A stretch of 64,000 nucleotides of DNA from Flavobacterium chungbukense (GTDB lineage Bacteria; Bacteroidota; Bacteroidia; Flavobacteriales; Flavobacteriaceae). A model generated the notes under the pieces. It was not told the origin of the DNA. It made no database searches and worked only from the letters and a program-made list of their open reading frames with translations. The stretch's first letter is position 1, and each line of letters begins with the position of its first letter. Where the stretch lies: assembly GCF_020805785.1 (NCBI RefSeq), contig NZ_JAJGZV010000003.1:787610-851609 (forward strand), given 5' to 3'. This document shows, in pieces, positions 17,245 to 26,469 of this stretch. The translations under genes were made by a program, and so were the position numbers.

Positions 17245-18279
17245 TTATTTCTTTTCGTTAAATAAATCCAACTCTTTGATCCAGTTTGTTTTTCTTTCTA
17301 ATAAGAAAATATCAATAAACAACAGTAAAAAAGCAAATCCGATAAACCATTGAAATTGCGATTGAAACTCTGCCATTTGTGTTGCTTCAAATTCTGTTTT
17401 TTGAATATTGTTCAAAGCATTTTTTATATATTCTAAAACTTCTTTGGTACTTCCGCCATAAACATAACCGCCTTTTGTTGCTTTGGCAATCGTTTTTAAG
17501 CCTTCTTGATTTAATTTCGTGATTACCGTTTCTCCGTTTTGATCTTTTTGATATCCTCTGACAACACCATTTTCTTTTAACGGAATTGTTCCTCCTTTTT
17601 CTGTTCCAACACCAATTGTAATGATTTTCATTCCTAATTTATTCGCTTCTTCTGCCGCAGCAGTCGCGCCTTCAGAATGGTCTTCTCCATCAGAAATCAG
17701 GATTAATAATTTGCTGGTTTTGCTTTTTTCATCAAAATAAGTTGAAGATAATTTTATTGCTTCATCCAAAGATGTTCCTTGAGAAGAAACCATTCCAGGA
17801 CTCATACTTTGCAAAAACATTTTAGCAACGCTGTAATCTGATGTGATAGGTAAAACAGGAAAAGCGCTTCCTGCATACGCCACAATACCAATTCGGTCGC
17901 TTCCTAAGTTATTGATAATTTGAGAAACCAATTGTTTACTTTTATCCAAACGGCTTGGTACCACATCTTCAGCAAGCATACTTTTCGAAACGTCGACAGC
18001 AAAAACAATATCGATACCTTCTCGTTTTACGGTTTCCATTTTGGTTCCGATTTTCGGATTTACCAAACCGATAATCAAGCAGGTAAGCGCCAAGAGAATC
18101 ACCACAATTTTTAAAACAGGTTTAAAAACCGATTTCTCAGGACTCAATCTTTTCACCATTTCCAAATCACCAAACTCGCGTTGTGTTCTTCTTTTCCAAT
18201 ACATATTGAAAAGAAAAATACACACCACAATTGGGATCAGTAGTAAGAGATATAAATATTTTTTTTCGTCTAATTCCAT
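17245..18279 (-). CDS. batB: BatB-like VWA membrane protein
   Basis: 344-residue inner-membrane protein with segments at about 8-25 and 57-75 before a VWA domain and a final segment near 305-325. The metal site begins at Asp96 in AVDVSKSM; Lys replaces the usual Gly of DxSGS, while LISDGEDH supplies the later Asp. BatA and BatB are thought to interact through their VWA domains. It lies 38 bases upstream of batC and about 75 bases downstream of batA. Confidence 0.9.
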   Translation of the reverse strand: MELDEKKYLYLLLLIPIVVCIFLFNMYWKRRTQREFGDLEMVKRLSPEKSVFKPVLKIVVILLALTCLIIGLVNPKIGTKMETVKREGIDIVFAVDVSKSMLAEDVVPSRLDKSKQLVSQIINNLGSDRIGIVAYAGSAFPVLPITSDYSVAKMFLQSMSPGMVSSQGTSLDEAIKLSSTYFDEKSKTSKLLILISDGEDHSEGATAAAEEANKLGMKIITIGVGTEKGGTIPLKENGVVRGYQKDQNGETVITKLNQEGLKTIAKATKGGYVYGGSTKEVLEYIKNALNNIQKTEFEATQMAEFQSQFQWFIGFAFLLLFIDIFLLERKTNWIKELDLFNEKK

Positions 18280-18354
18280 TTTTTAATTCTAGTTTCCAGT
18301 TTTCTGTCACAGTTTCCAGCTGTAAACTGAGAACTGAGACTGCGACTAAAATAT

Positions 18355-19356
18355 TTAAATAAAGCTTCTGTAAACCGTATTTCTTAATCCAACTTCAAGT
18401 AATAATAAAAAGGCTGCAAACAAAACAAAAATTCTGTACTTTTCATCATAATCGTAGAATTTTAATTCTTGGATTTCTGTTGTTTCCAGCTTATTAATCG
18501 AATTATATATTTGAGCTAATTTGTCGTTACTTGTTGCTCTAAAATACGTTCCATCTGTTTTTTGAGCGATGCTTCTCATCAACTTTTCGTCAATTTCAAC
18601 TTTCTGCATTTTGAACATTAAACTTCCGTTTGGAGCGTATTGATACGGAGATTCTGCCATTCCGTTTGTTCCAATACCGATTGTATATACTTTAATTCCG
18701 TATTGTTTTGCAATGTCAGAAGCCGTTTCTGGTTCGATAAAACCAGCATTATTAACTCCATCAGTCATTAAAATAATTACTCGGCTTTTCGCTTTACTGT
18801 CTTTAAGGCGGTTTACAGCAGTTGCCAATCCCATTCCGATTCCAGTTCCGTCTTGTAACGTTGTATCGTATTTAATGCCTTTTATTGCTTCCAAAATAAT
18901 CGCTTTATCGCTCGTAACTGGAGTTTTTGTGTACGCTTCAGATGCATATAAAACCAATCCGATTCTATCGTTTGGTCTTTCTTCAACGAAATCGGCGGCA
19001 ACTCTTTTTAAAGCTTCCATACGATTTGGTTTTAAATCTTTTGCCAACATAGATCCAGAAACGTCAATTGCCATTACAATATCAATCCCTTTTGTTGTTT
19101 TGGTTTGATTGCTAATATCTACCGTTCTTGGTCGAGCCAAAGCAATAATCAAAGAACATAAAGCAAGGATTCTGAAAACGTATAAAGCAGGTTTGAACTT
19201 TGTCCAAAATGATTCGCTGTTTTGAAAACCTGCAGTTGAGCTCATTTTTAAAGTAGCCGACTGCTGATTGCGTTTCCAGAAATACCAACCTATGGCAATT
19301 GGAATCAATAGAAACAACCAAAGAAATTCTGGATTTAAAAAACTCATCTTACTCAT
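18355..19356 (-). CDS. batA: BatA-like VWA membrane protein
   Basis: 333-residue inner-membrane protein: N-terminal segments (about 10-27 and 58-75), a VWA domain with canonical MIDAS DVSGSM at Asp98 and LMTDGVNN, and a C-terminal membrane helix (FVLFAAFLLLLEVGL). The start overlaps the stop of the preceding gene by one base (TAATG), indicating coupled translation. Met4 is an alternative start. Together with BatB it is the expected core of the envelope complex. Confidence 0.92.
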   Translation of the reverse strand: MSKMSFLNPEFLWLFLLIPIAIGWYFWKRNQQSATLKMSSTAGFQNSESFWTKFKPALYVFRILALCSLIIALARPRTVDISNQTKTTKGIDIVMAIDVSGSMLAKDLKPNRMEALKRVAADFVEERPNDRIGLVLYASEAYTKTPVTSDKAIILEAIKGIKYDTTLQDGTGIGMGLATAVNRLKDSKAKSRVIILMTDGVNNAGFIEPETASDIAKQYGIKVYTIGIGTNGMAESPYQYAPNGSLMFKMQKVEIDEKLMRSIAQKTDGTYFRATSNDKLAQIYNSINKLETTEIQELKFYDYDEKYRIFVLFAAFLLLLEVGLRNTVYRSFI

Positions 19357-20990
19357 TAGTTGCTTGCTCTTTGAAGTTCAACAGAATTTAATACTCGGGC
19401 TGTAATGTCGTTGGCATACGTGTCGCCTTCTTCATGCAAAATCATGATTTGTTGCAAACCTTGATCTTGTTTGAAAAGCAACAATTCGTAATATGCTTTT
19501 GTACTTGTTTTAGTTGCAGGATTTAGAATAGTCATTGTTCCATAACCTTTTACACCCTGAATACCTTCGTTTGTTTGAAAATCTTCTTGTTTTACAATAA
19601 TATTTTGTGCTCCTTGAGCTTCCATTACTTTTAAAGATCCTTCAAGAGCTTTTGCTAAATCAATATCAGTTGGCTGTTTAAACTTGGCAGTAGAAACAGT
19701 GATATAGAAATTATCAATCATACTTCCGTATGTGAAAAGCTGCATTTCTTTAATTAAAGCCATTGTTTCTTTTGGAAGGACTTTTTCAGTGTCCATTCTT
19801 TTTAAAACTTTTGGAGTTTCAATCAAAACAGCTGGACTTCCGTAAGCACTTTTTACCCATTCTCCTTCTAATAATTCTTTAGAAGGATGACCGATTAAAT
19901 TGTCTTTCACGTAAGTGAAACCTTTTGTTACCACAAAATAAGTTGTAGTTACAAACAACACTAAGATTACAGCTGCAATAGAATAACCAATTCTGGCATT
20001 GCGTTTTTTGCGAAGTTGTTCCTTAATTTGTTTTTGTCTTTGAGCCTCATTCAATAACTGATCTTCGATATCTTCTGGAGCTTCAGTCGGAATAGCATTA
20101 TCAAGCGTTAAAATAACTTTTTGAATTTTATTTCTGTCTTCTGTAATCTCAAAATCAAGTGGTTTCGATTTCGCAAATTTTACTAAATCGGCCTGACGTA
20201 AAACACGTTCTAAATTCTCAACGGTTTCTGGAGTCAGCGTCATTTTCTTTTTGGTCGATGCTTCTCTAATAGCTGTAATTAACTCAGAAGTTGTGCTTTC
20301 CATTGCTGGAATGTGAATCGCTTCTTCAATATAATTTCTTGCAATATCGGTTAATTCACTATAATATTCTTTAATTTCTCCTTTTTGAACAAGTTCTTTT
20401 TGTTCCAGATTATTCAATAAACTTGTTGCTTTTTCGATTGGAGTTTTATAAACTTCTTCTTCGATTTTTTTCAGTTGACGTTTTTTAACATACCAGTAAA
20501 CGATTGCGCCAATTCCGATAATAGCTAAAACAATCAAAACATAAATCCACCAATTTCCCATTCCTTCATCAACAGAAGAAATATCTTTGATGTCGTACAT
20601 TTTTTGCTGTAAAGTATCGACTTTTACGTTTGCAACTTCAACTTTGATAGAATCAGAAAAGAAAGGTTTTTTATCTATTAAAATTTTGACACTCGGAATA
20701 GTATAGCGACCAGAATCAAACTGTGTTAAACCATATTTTTTTATAAGTTCGTAAGTTCCGTCCTTTTTAACGGTATCAATCGGATATGATTGAATAACTT
20801 CTAACGGCCCAATGTTTTTAAGTTTCGGAAATTCAACTTTAGATGTTGAAGTAACCACCGTTTTAAGCGTTAGTTTGAACTCGGCACCAATCTTATTTTT
20901 GGTGGTGTCAATACTTGTTTCTACCTGTTTCTGCTGCGCAAAAATCATAGTAGAAAAAAGCAATAAAAATATATAAAGTTTAAATTTCAT
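19356..20990 (-). CDS. Two-span membrane protein of the bat operon
   Basis: 544 residues from MKFKLYIFLLLFSTMIFAQ; an upstream in-frame start would add 20 residues before this signal peptide. The exported part (about 20-145) is a beta-rich BatD-like segment (KIGAEFKLTLKTVVTS). Membrane helix 1 spans about 147-168, a cytoplasmic helical region follows (about 170-330, very charged), helix 2 about 335-354, and the C-terminal 190 residues form an unassigned exported domain. Genes of this type are regularly found between the DUF58 and batA genes in Bacteroidota but have no settled name; the region around 180-300 resembles DUF4381-like proteins. It overlaps batA by one base. Confidence 0.8.
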   Translation of the reverse strand: MKFKLYIFLLLFSTMIFAQQKQVETSIDTTKNKIGAEFKLTLKTVVTSTSKVEFPKLKNIGPLEVIQSYPIDTVKKDGTYELIKKYGLTQFDSGRYTIPSVKILIDKKPFFSDSIKVEVANVKVDTLQQKMYDIKDISSVDEGMGNWWIYVLIVLAIIGIGAIVYWYVKKRQLKKIEEEVYKTPIEKATSLLNNLEQKELVQKGEIKEYYSELTDIARNYIEEAIHIPAMESTTSELITAIREASTKKKMTLTPETVENLERVLRQADLVKFAKSKPLDFEITEDRNKIQKVILTLDNAIPTEAPEDIEDQLLNEAQRQKQIKEQLRKKRNARIGYSIAAVILVLFVTTTYFVVTKGFTYVKDNLIGHPSKELLEGEWVKSAYGSPAVLIETPKVLKRMDTEKVLPKETMALIKEMQLFTYGSMIDNFYITVSTAKFKQPTDIDLAKALEGSLKVMEAQGAQNIIVKQEDFQTNEGIQGVKGYGTMTILNPATKTSTKAYYELLLFKQDQGLQQIMILHEEGDTYANDITARVLNSVELQRASN

Positions 20991-21054
20991 TTGAGTAACG
21001 ATTGTTGATTTTAGATTAACGATTTTTGATTTGTTAATCAAAATTGCCAAATTT

Positions 21055-21918
21055 TTATCGTGCTTTGAAATAGCCTAATAGTTTAGTAACGTAATTTTCG
21101 TCAACTCTGGTGTTGACAATACCTGCTCCAGATTTACGGAATGTATCTTTAAAATAATTCAATTTTTCTTGATAATGTTTCTCATAATTCAATCGAACTG
21201 TTTTAGAACTTGTATCAACCAACTGTATTTTTCCTGTTTCAGAATCCAGCATAGAAACCATTCCTAAATTTGGAATTTTTTCTTCGCGCATATCGTAAAC
21301 GCGAACGCCTGTAATATCATGTTTTTTAGATGCAATTTTTAAAGTTTGCTCGTAAGAATCAGACATAAAATCTGAAATCATAAAAATAATAGCTTTCTTT
21401 TTTTGAGTTCCAGATAAAAACTTCAAAGCTTGAGCGATGTCTGTTTTATGACTTTTTGGTTCAAATTCGATCAATTCACGAATTATGCGAAGCACGTGCG
21501 AACGCCCTTTTTTTGGCGGAATATATAATTCTACTGTATCAGAAAATAAGATTAAACCAATTTTGTCATTGTTTTGTGTAGCCGAAAAAGCCATCGTTGC
21601 CGCGATTTCGGTTACGATGTCTTTCTTGAATTGATTTTTAGAACCAAAGGATTCAGAACCCGAAATATCAACCATTAAAACCATGGTCAATTCGCGTTCT
21701 TCTTCAAATACCTTAACGTGAGCTTCGTTGTAGCGTGCGGTTACATTCCAATCGATGTTACGAATATCATCTCCGTATTGGTATTGACGCACCTCGCTAA
21801 ACGTCATTCCTCGTCCTTTAAATGAAGAGTGGTATTCTCCCGAAAAGATATGATTACTCAGTCTCTTCGTTTTGATTTCTATTTTCCGTACTTTTTTTAA
21901 AAGCTCTTTTGTATCCAT
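21055..21918 (-). CDS. DUF58 domain protein of the MoxR/bat operon
   Basis: 287-residue soluble protein with the DUF58 hallmark GRGMTFSEVRQYQYGDDIRNID followed by WNVTARYNEAHVKVFEEERE, then a VWA-like fold beginning VLMVDISGSESFG (metal-site DISGS). DUF58 proteins accompany MoxR ATPases and are thought to act as adaptors or clients. Located between moxR and the two-span membrane gene in the same minus-strand operon. No signal or membrane segment is visible, consistent with a cytoplasmic location. Confidence 0.9.
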   Translation of the reverse strand: MDTKELLKKVRKIEIKTKRLSNHIFSGEYHSSFKGRGMTFSEVRQYQYGDDIRNIDWNVTARYNEAHVKVFEEERELTMVLMVDISGSESFGSKNQFKKDIVTEIAATMAFSATQNNDKIGLILFSDTVELYIPPKKGRSHVLRIIRELIEFEPKSHKTDIAQALKFLSGTQKKKAIIFMISDFMSDSYEQTLKIASKKHDITGVRVYDMREEKIPNLGMVSMLDSETGKIQLVDTSSKTVRLNYEKHYQEKLNYFKDTFRKSGAGIVNTRVDENYVTKLLGYFKAR

Positions 21919-21995
21919 TTTTTGTTTGGTTTATGGTTTGTGGTTGTTGGTTAATGGCATAATACCATCAACAAAAAACTATCAACCATCAACTT

Positions 21996-23000
21996 TTAAG
22001 GTACCTCAATCTCGTTAACGATTTTGTTGATAATGTCTACAGAAGTAATGTTTTCTGCTTCTGCTTCGTAAGTGATTCCAACTCTGTGACGTAGCACATC
22101 GTGAACAACGGCACGAACGTCTTCTGGAATTACATAACCACGACGTTTGATAAAAGCATAACATTTTGCAGCATTAGCCAAGTTGATACTTCCACGAGGA
22201 GAAGCTCCAAAACTGATAAGCGGTTTTAAATCGGCTAATTTGTATTTTTCTGGGTAACGTGTAGCGAAAATAATATCTAAGATGTATTTTTCAATTTTTT
22301 CGTCCATATAAACTTCACGAACCGCTTCTTGCGCGCGTAATATTTGCTCAACAGAAACTACTGGATTTACTTTTTCGTAAGATCCTTTTAAGTTTTGACG
22401 AATTACGAAACGCTCTTCATCAATTTTTGGGTAGTCAATTACGGTTTTCAACATAAAACGATCCACTTGTGCTTCAGGAAGTTGGTATGTTCCTTCTTGC
22501 TCAACCGGGTTTTGTGTTGCTAATACTAAAAACGGACGATCTAATTTGAAAGTAGTGTCGCCAATAGTAACTTGTTTTTCCTGCATTGCCTCTAATAATG
22601 CTGATTGAACCTTTGCTGGAGCACGGTTAATCTCATCGGCAAGTACGAAATTGGCGAAAATTGGTCCCTTTTTAATAGAGAACTCGTTTGCTTTAATATT
22701 GTAAATCATGGTTCCGATAACATCGGCAGGTAATAAATCGGGCGTAAACTGAATACGGCTGAACGAACCTTGAACCGCTTGAGAAAGCGTATTAATAGCC
22801 AAAGTTTTTGCAAGACCTGGAACTCCTTCCAGTAAAATATGTCCTTGTCCAAGCAATCCGATTAATAAACGCTCGACCATATGTTTCTGGCCCACAATAA
22901 CTTTGTTCATTTCCATTGTAAGAAGGTCTATAAAAGCACTTTCTCTTTCAATTTTTTCATTTATCGCTCTAATGTCTAAAGTCGTTGTATTTTCTTCCAT
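21996..23000 (-). CDS. MoxR family AAA+ ATPase
   Basis: First gene of the bat operon; 334-residue cytoplasmic AAA+ chaperone-like ATPase. Walker A is GVPGLAKT (59-66), Walker B FVLADEINRAP (118-128) and sensor 1 ATQNPVEQEGTY. The C-terminal lid follows (GASPRGSINLANAAKCYAF, a sensor 2-like Arg). MoxR proteins are thought to help assemble or activate VWA-protein complexes, and the seven genes downstream supply those partners. About 210 bases separate it from the divergent aldo/keto reductase gene. Confidence 0.95.
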   Translation of the reverse strand: MEENTTTLDIRAINEKIERESAFIDLLTMEMNKVIVGQKHMVERLLIGLLGQGHILLEGVPGLAKTLAINTLSQAVQGSFSRIQFTPDLLPADVIGTMIYNIKANEFSIKKGPIFANFVLADEINRAPAKVQSALLEAMQEKQVTIGDTTFKLDRPFLVLATQNPVEQEGTYQLPEAQVDRFMLKTVIDYPKIDEERFVIRQNLKGSYEKVNPVVSVEQILRAQEAVREVYMDEKIEKYILDIIFATRYPEKYKLADLKPLISFGASPRGSINLANAAKCYAFIKRRGYVIPEDVRAVVHDVLRHRVGITYEAEAENITSVDIINKIVNEIEVP

Positions 23001-23212
23001 ATAAATATTTTTAAAACCTTGATTTTTACGCCTTATTTTTGAGAGTGCAAATTGAATATTTTTTAAGAAGTAAGATGTTAAAGAATGGTTAAAACTTCGA
23101 CCAATGACCTAATTTTAAGGACTAATTGTGAATCTATTTTTATATTTTTAAGAACTTTGATGATTATGTTTTTTTAAAGCATAATTATTACCAAAAATAA
23201 CGCATAACAATT

Positions 23213-24088
23213 ATGAGCAAAACAGTCTTATCGCCTATAATTTCGGGCACTATGAATTGGGGAGTTTGGGATAAAAACCTTACAACCAAAGAAATGGAAA
23301 ACATGATACAAGTGAGTATCGAAAACAAAATTACGACTTTTGATCACGCGGATATTTACGGTTCGTATACGACCGAAGCCGATTTTGGAAAAGCCTTTCA
23401 CGCTAGTAAAATTGACCGTGAAAAATTACAATTAATTACCAAGTGTGGCATTCAGATGATTGCTGATAAACGCCCTGAAAACAAAATTAAACATTACGAT
23501 TATTCTAAAGACTATATTATTAAGTCGGTTGAAGGTTCTTTAAAAAACTTAAAAACGGACTATGTTGATGTTTTTTTATTGCACAGACCGAGTCCGTTAA
23601 TGCAGGCAGACGAAATTGCAGAAGCGGTTGAGAAATTAAAAGCAGAAGGAAAAATCATTGATTTTGGACTTTCAAACTTTACCAGTTCGCAAACTGAATT
23701 AATTCGTCAGAAAACTGAAGTTAGCTACAATCAAGTGCAATTTTCGGCAACGCATTATGAAGCAATGACTGACGGAAGTTTAGATTACATGCAGACTAAC
23801 GGAATTCGCCCATTATCATGGAATCCGCTTGGAACTGTTTTTAGAGAAGATACAAAACAAACGCGCCGTTTGAAAAAACTGTTTTCTACTTTATTAGAGA
23901 AATATCATTTAGGAGCAGACACACTTTTATTGTCATGGATTTTAAAACATCCGGCAAAAATAATTCCAATTGCAGGAACTGTAAATATTGCTAGAATTCA
24001 ATCTTTGTCAAAAGCAATTGAATTGGATATGGACACAGAAGACTGGTTCGCCATCTGGACAGAAAGTATGGGTGATGATGTGCCTTAA
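23213..24088 (+). CDS. Aldo/keto reductase
   Basis: 291-residue TIM-barrel NADPH oxidoreductase. The catalytic tetrad is visible: Asp44 and Tyr49 (FDHADIYG), Lys77 (LITKCG) and His124 (LLHRPSP). The cofactor region IIPIAGTVNIARIQSL near the C-terminus is typical of the YdhF-like subgroup. Substrate cannot be deduced. It is divergent from the bat operon and precedes a short-chain dehydrogenase, with an inverted repeat between, so the two oxidoreductases may be separate transcripts. Confidence 0.93.
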   Translation: MSKTVLSPIISGTMNWGVWDKNLTTKEMENMIQVSIENKITTFDHADIYGSYTTEADFGKAFHASKIDREKLQLITKCGIQMIADKRPENKIKHYDYSKDYIIKSVEGSLKNLKTDYVDVFLLHRPSPLMQADEIAEAVEKLKAEGKIIDFGLSNFTSSQTELIRQKTEVSYNQVQFSATHYEAMTDGSLDYMQTNGIRPLSWNPLGTVFREDTKQTRRLKKLFSTLLEKYHLGADTLLLSWILKHPAKIIPIAGTVNIARIQSLSKAIELDMDTEDWFAIWTESMGDDVP

Positions 24089-24143
24089 ATTTTAGTGTTC
24101 AGTCGCAGTTTTAAGTGCTCAGTTTTATCTGAATCAAAATTTA

Positions 24144-24271
24144 AACACATAGAGACATAGATTTTTTTCTTTTAAAAAGAAGATTTTAGCGTTTCACTTA
24201 CACATAGCTATGTGTGTTGATGTAAATGAAATACCTTTTTAAAGCAAAGCTGAACTATGTATCTATGTGTT
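24144..24271. repeat. Long inverted repeat with AACACATAGA arms
   Basis: Arms AACACATAGAGACATAG (24144-24160) and its complement with one mismatch (24255-24271), with an inner palindrome CACATAGCTATGTG near 24202. It fills most of the gap between the aldo/keto reductase and the dehydrogenase genes and could form a cruciform or RNA hairpin. Confidence 0.65.
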
Positions 24272-24289
24272 AAAACAAAATAGTTAACA

Positions 24290-25045
24290 ATGAAAAAAAC
24301 AGTTTTAATTACTGGCGCCACAAGCGGAATTGGAAAAGCAACCGCTCAGACTTTGGCAAAAAACAATTATAAAGTAGTGCTTTGCGGAAGACGTAAAGAC
24401 CGTTTGGAAGAACTTGAAAAAGAACTTTCAGCTTTTACAGAAGTGCATTCTTTGGCTTTTGATGTTCGTGATAAACAAGATGTGTTAGAAAAAATAAGTT
24501 CTTTGCCGAATGATTTTGCTATAATCGATGTTTTGATAAATAATGCAGGAAATGCTCACGGTTTAGATCCGATTCAAAACGGAGATTTAGACGATTGGGA
24601 TGACATGATCGATATTAATGTAAAAGGACTTTTGTATGTTTCAAAAGCGATAATTCCGCAAATGGTGGAAAGACAGTCGGGACATATTATCAATATTGGT
24701 TCAACTGCTGCGAAAGAAGTTTATCCAAACGGAAATGTATACTGTGGTTCTAAACATGCTGTTGATGCGATTACTGCGGGAATGCGAATCGACTTAAATC
24801 CGTTTGGAATTAGAGTGGGAGGTATTCATCCAGGAATGGTTGCTACAGAATTCAGTGAAGTTCGTTTTAAAGGAGATGTGGAAAGAGCTTCAAATGTCTA
24901 CAAAGGATTTGATCCGTTGCAGGCTGAAGATATTGCAGATATTATTCATTTCGTAGTTTCAAGACCTTATCATGTAAATATTGCTGATCTGGTTGTTATG
25001 AGTACCGCTCAGGCATCTTCTACGATTGTCAAGAAAAATATTTAA
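24290..25045 (+). CDS. Short-chain dehydrogenase/reductase, YdfG-like
   Basis: 251-residue classical SDR. The Rossmann motif is TGATSGIG (7-14), followed by CGRRKDRLEEL, which suggests NADP preference through the Arg pair. The structural NNAG and the catalytic Ser-Tyr-Lys (INIGSTAAKE, VYCGSKHAV) are present. The C-terminal PYHVNIADLVVMSTAQASST resembles YdfG/serine 3-dehydrogenases acting on 3-hydroxy acids. Substrate is inferred from family only. Confidence 0.93.
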   Translation: MKKTVLITGATSGIGKATAQTLAKNNYKVVLCGRRKDRLEELEKELSAFTEVHSLAFDVRDKQDVLEKISSLPNDFAIIDVLINNAGNAHGLDPIQNGDLDDWDDMIDINVKGLLYVSKAIIPQMVERQSGHIINIGSTAAKEVYPNGNVYCGSKHAVDAITAGMRIDLNPFGIRVGGIHPGMVATEFSEVRFKGDVERASNVYKGFDPLQAEDIADIIHFVVSRPYHVNIADLVVMSTAQASSTIVKKNI

Positions 25046-25062
25046 ATAAAATTGATTGTAGA

Positions 25063-25088
25063 GACGCACAGTAGTGCGTCTTTTTTTT
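25063..25088 (+). terminator. Terminator-like hairpin from the GTAGAGACGC repeat
   Basis: GACGCAC (25063-25069), 4-base loop, GTGCGTC (25074-25080), then a run of Ts, after GTAGA at 25058. It is a degenerate relative of the element at 11721 and here is placed to terminate the dehydrogenase transcript. Confidence 0.6.
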
Positions 25089-25153
25089 AATTTTAAGGTT
25101 TAATAAATTAAATTAGTGCGAATTAGTGTAATTCGTGGCAAAATAAAATCGAC

Positions 25154-26299
25154 ATGATTAATAAGCGCCTTTTAATTAAAAATCTTCTCGCACATAATGA
25201 CGAAAGCAGTTTTTATGATAAAAAAAGGCAGCTGAATCTTCATTCTCGCGAAGGGAAAGGCAAATTCTTAAAACACATTTGCGCATTATCCAATTCCAAT
25301 CCAAACAATAATTCTTATATCGTAGTTGGAGTAGAAGACCAAGATAACGAAATTGTCGGCGATGACTTCTTCGATGATAGTCGAATTCAGAATCTGGTCA
25401 ACGCTTTTTTAGAAAATCCGCCTAAAATTCAATACGAAAATGTTCCTTTTCCCAATCTTCCAAAAGACAAAGTAATCGGTCTGGTTACTATTAAACCTAA
25501 AAGTAAAATCTCTTATTTTAAAAAAGGAATTCATACTATTTTAGCCAATAGCATCTTTATCAGACGCGGCAGTAATTCGATTCCGCTAGAAGACCATGAG
25601 GAAGTAGAAAAAAGTAATCAAAATACCGAAACCGTTATTGGGATTGAAAACAGTTCAAGAAACAGTATTCAATATACTTTAGATGGCGTTATCGATTTTA
25701 TGAATTTCAGGCATAAAGACATGTCGCCTAAGTATTATGTCTTTAAAGAATTGTTTGTAATCTGTTGGGCTGGAGTTCCTAAAACAATGCGGGATAAAAC
25801 CTTTCTTTCGCGTGTTGATATCGAATTAATCAACGAACAAATTAAACTTTTTTATTCTGCGCAAGATGTTGTTACGATAGAATATAATGATGATACTTTT
25901 ACCATTACAGAATATGTTCCTTTGGGTTTGAATGATAAAACGAGTTACTATCCGTTAGAAGAGCAGACTATTCATTTTTTTGATAATGGTTATTATAAAA
26001 TAGATCGTCAAATGCTTTTTCAGCCGCCAGAATTCAATCGAAAGATGCTTTATCATATTTACAATTCGAATGTGGCATTATTGAGCAAACTTCAAAAAGA
26101 AATTGCATTATCTGAAAGAGAAATGAAAGATTTAGAAAATCTGCCTTCTACTTTTATGATTTGTTATTTGAATGGTTTTGAAGATGCTAGACAGAAATTA
26201 ATTGATGCAAAACTGCTTTTGAAACCTTATAAACAGATTTATTCTTCTTTTAAAGAAGCATTACGAATTTTGCGTAAAATGAAATATGATGTTCAGTAA
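25154..26299 (+). CDS. AlbA_2/Schlafen-like putative DNA-binding protein
   Basis: 381 residues. The N-terminal 150 residues match the AlbA_2 (divergent AAA-4) fold found in many bacterial ATP-binding or Schlafen-like proteins: GKGKFLKHICALSNSNP, YIVVGVEDQDNEIVGDD and FIRRGSNSIPLEDHEE. The remainder (about 165-381) is a helical region I do not recognise. No Walker motif is evident, so ATP binding is unproven. The genes on either side give no functional hint; repeats flank it on both sides. Confidence 0.75.
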   Translation: MINKRLLIKNLLAHNDESSFYDKKRQLNLHSREGKGKFLKHICALSNSNPNNNSYIVVGVEDQDNEIVGDDFFDDSRIQNLVNAFLENPPKIQYENVPFPNLPKDKVIGLVTIKPKSKISYFKKGIHTILANSIFIRRGSNSIPLEDHEEVEKSNQNTETVIGIENSSRNSIQYTLDGVIDFMNFRHKDMSPKYYVFKELFVICWAGVPKTMRDKTFLSRVDIELINEQIKLFYSAQDVVTIEYNDDTFTITEYVPLGLNDKTSYYPLEEQTIHFFDNGYYKIDRQMLFQPPEFNRKMLYHIYNSNVALLSKLQKEIALSEREMKDLENLPSTFMICYLNGFEDARQKLIDAKLLLKPYKQIYSSFKEALRILRKMKYDVQ

Positions 26300-26409
26300 A
26301 AAAAAGGTTCTAAGGTGCTGAGGTTCTGAGATGCTAAGGTTTTGAGGTTTTTTCTGTTGAGACGTAGTAAAGTTACAAAGGTTCAGAGGTTCAAAGTGAC
26401 AAAGGTTTT

Positions 26410-26460
26410 CTGTAGAGACGCACTGCAGTGCGTCTACATCCAACATATCGACAAAGATTC
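26410..26460. repeat. GTAGAGACGC palindromic element, copy 2
   Basis: TGTAGAGACGCACTGCAGTG continues into ACATATCGACAAAGATT. Read on the minus strand it matches 11750-11798 with few differences. It lies between convergent genes at 26299 and 26470. Confidence 0.75.
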
Positions 26461-26469
26461 AATTTAAAT

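Noticed and set aside
23001..23212. Promoter for moxR
   Set aside because: A near match (TCAATTTG) exists on the minus strand but no TTG lies at the proper distance, so no promoter was called.
26261..26446. 61-codon minus-strand frame after the AlbA_2 gene
   Set aside because: It starts inside the same repeat family as at 11739 (MLDVDALQCVST in both) and overlaps the end of a real gene.
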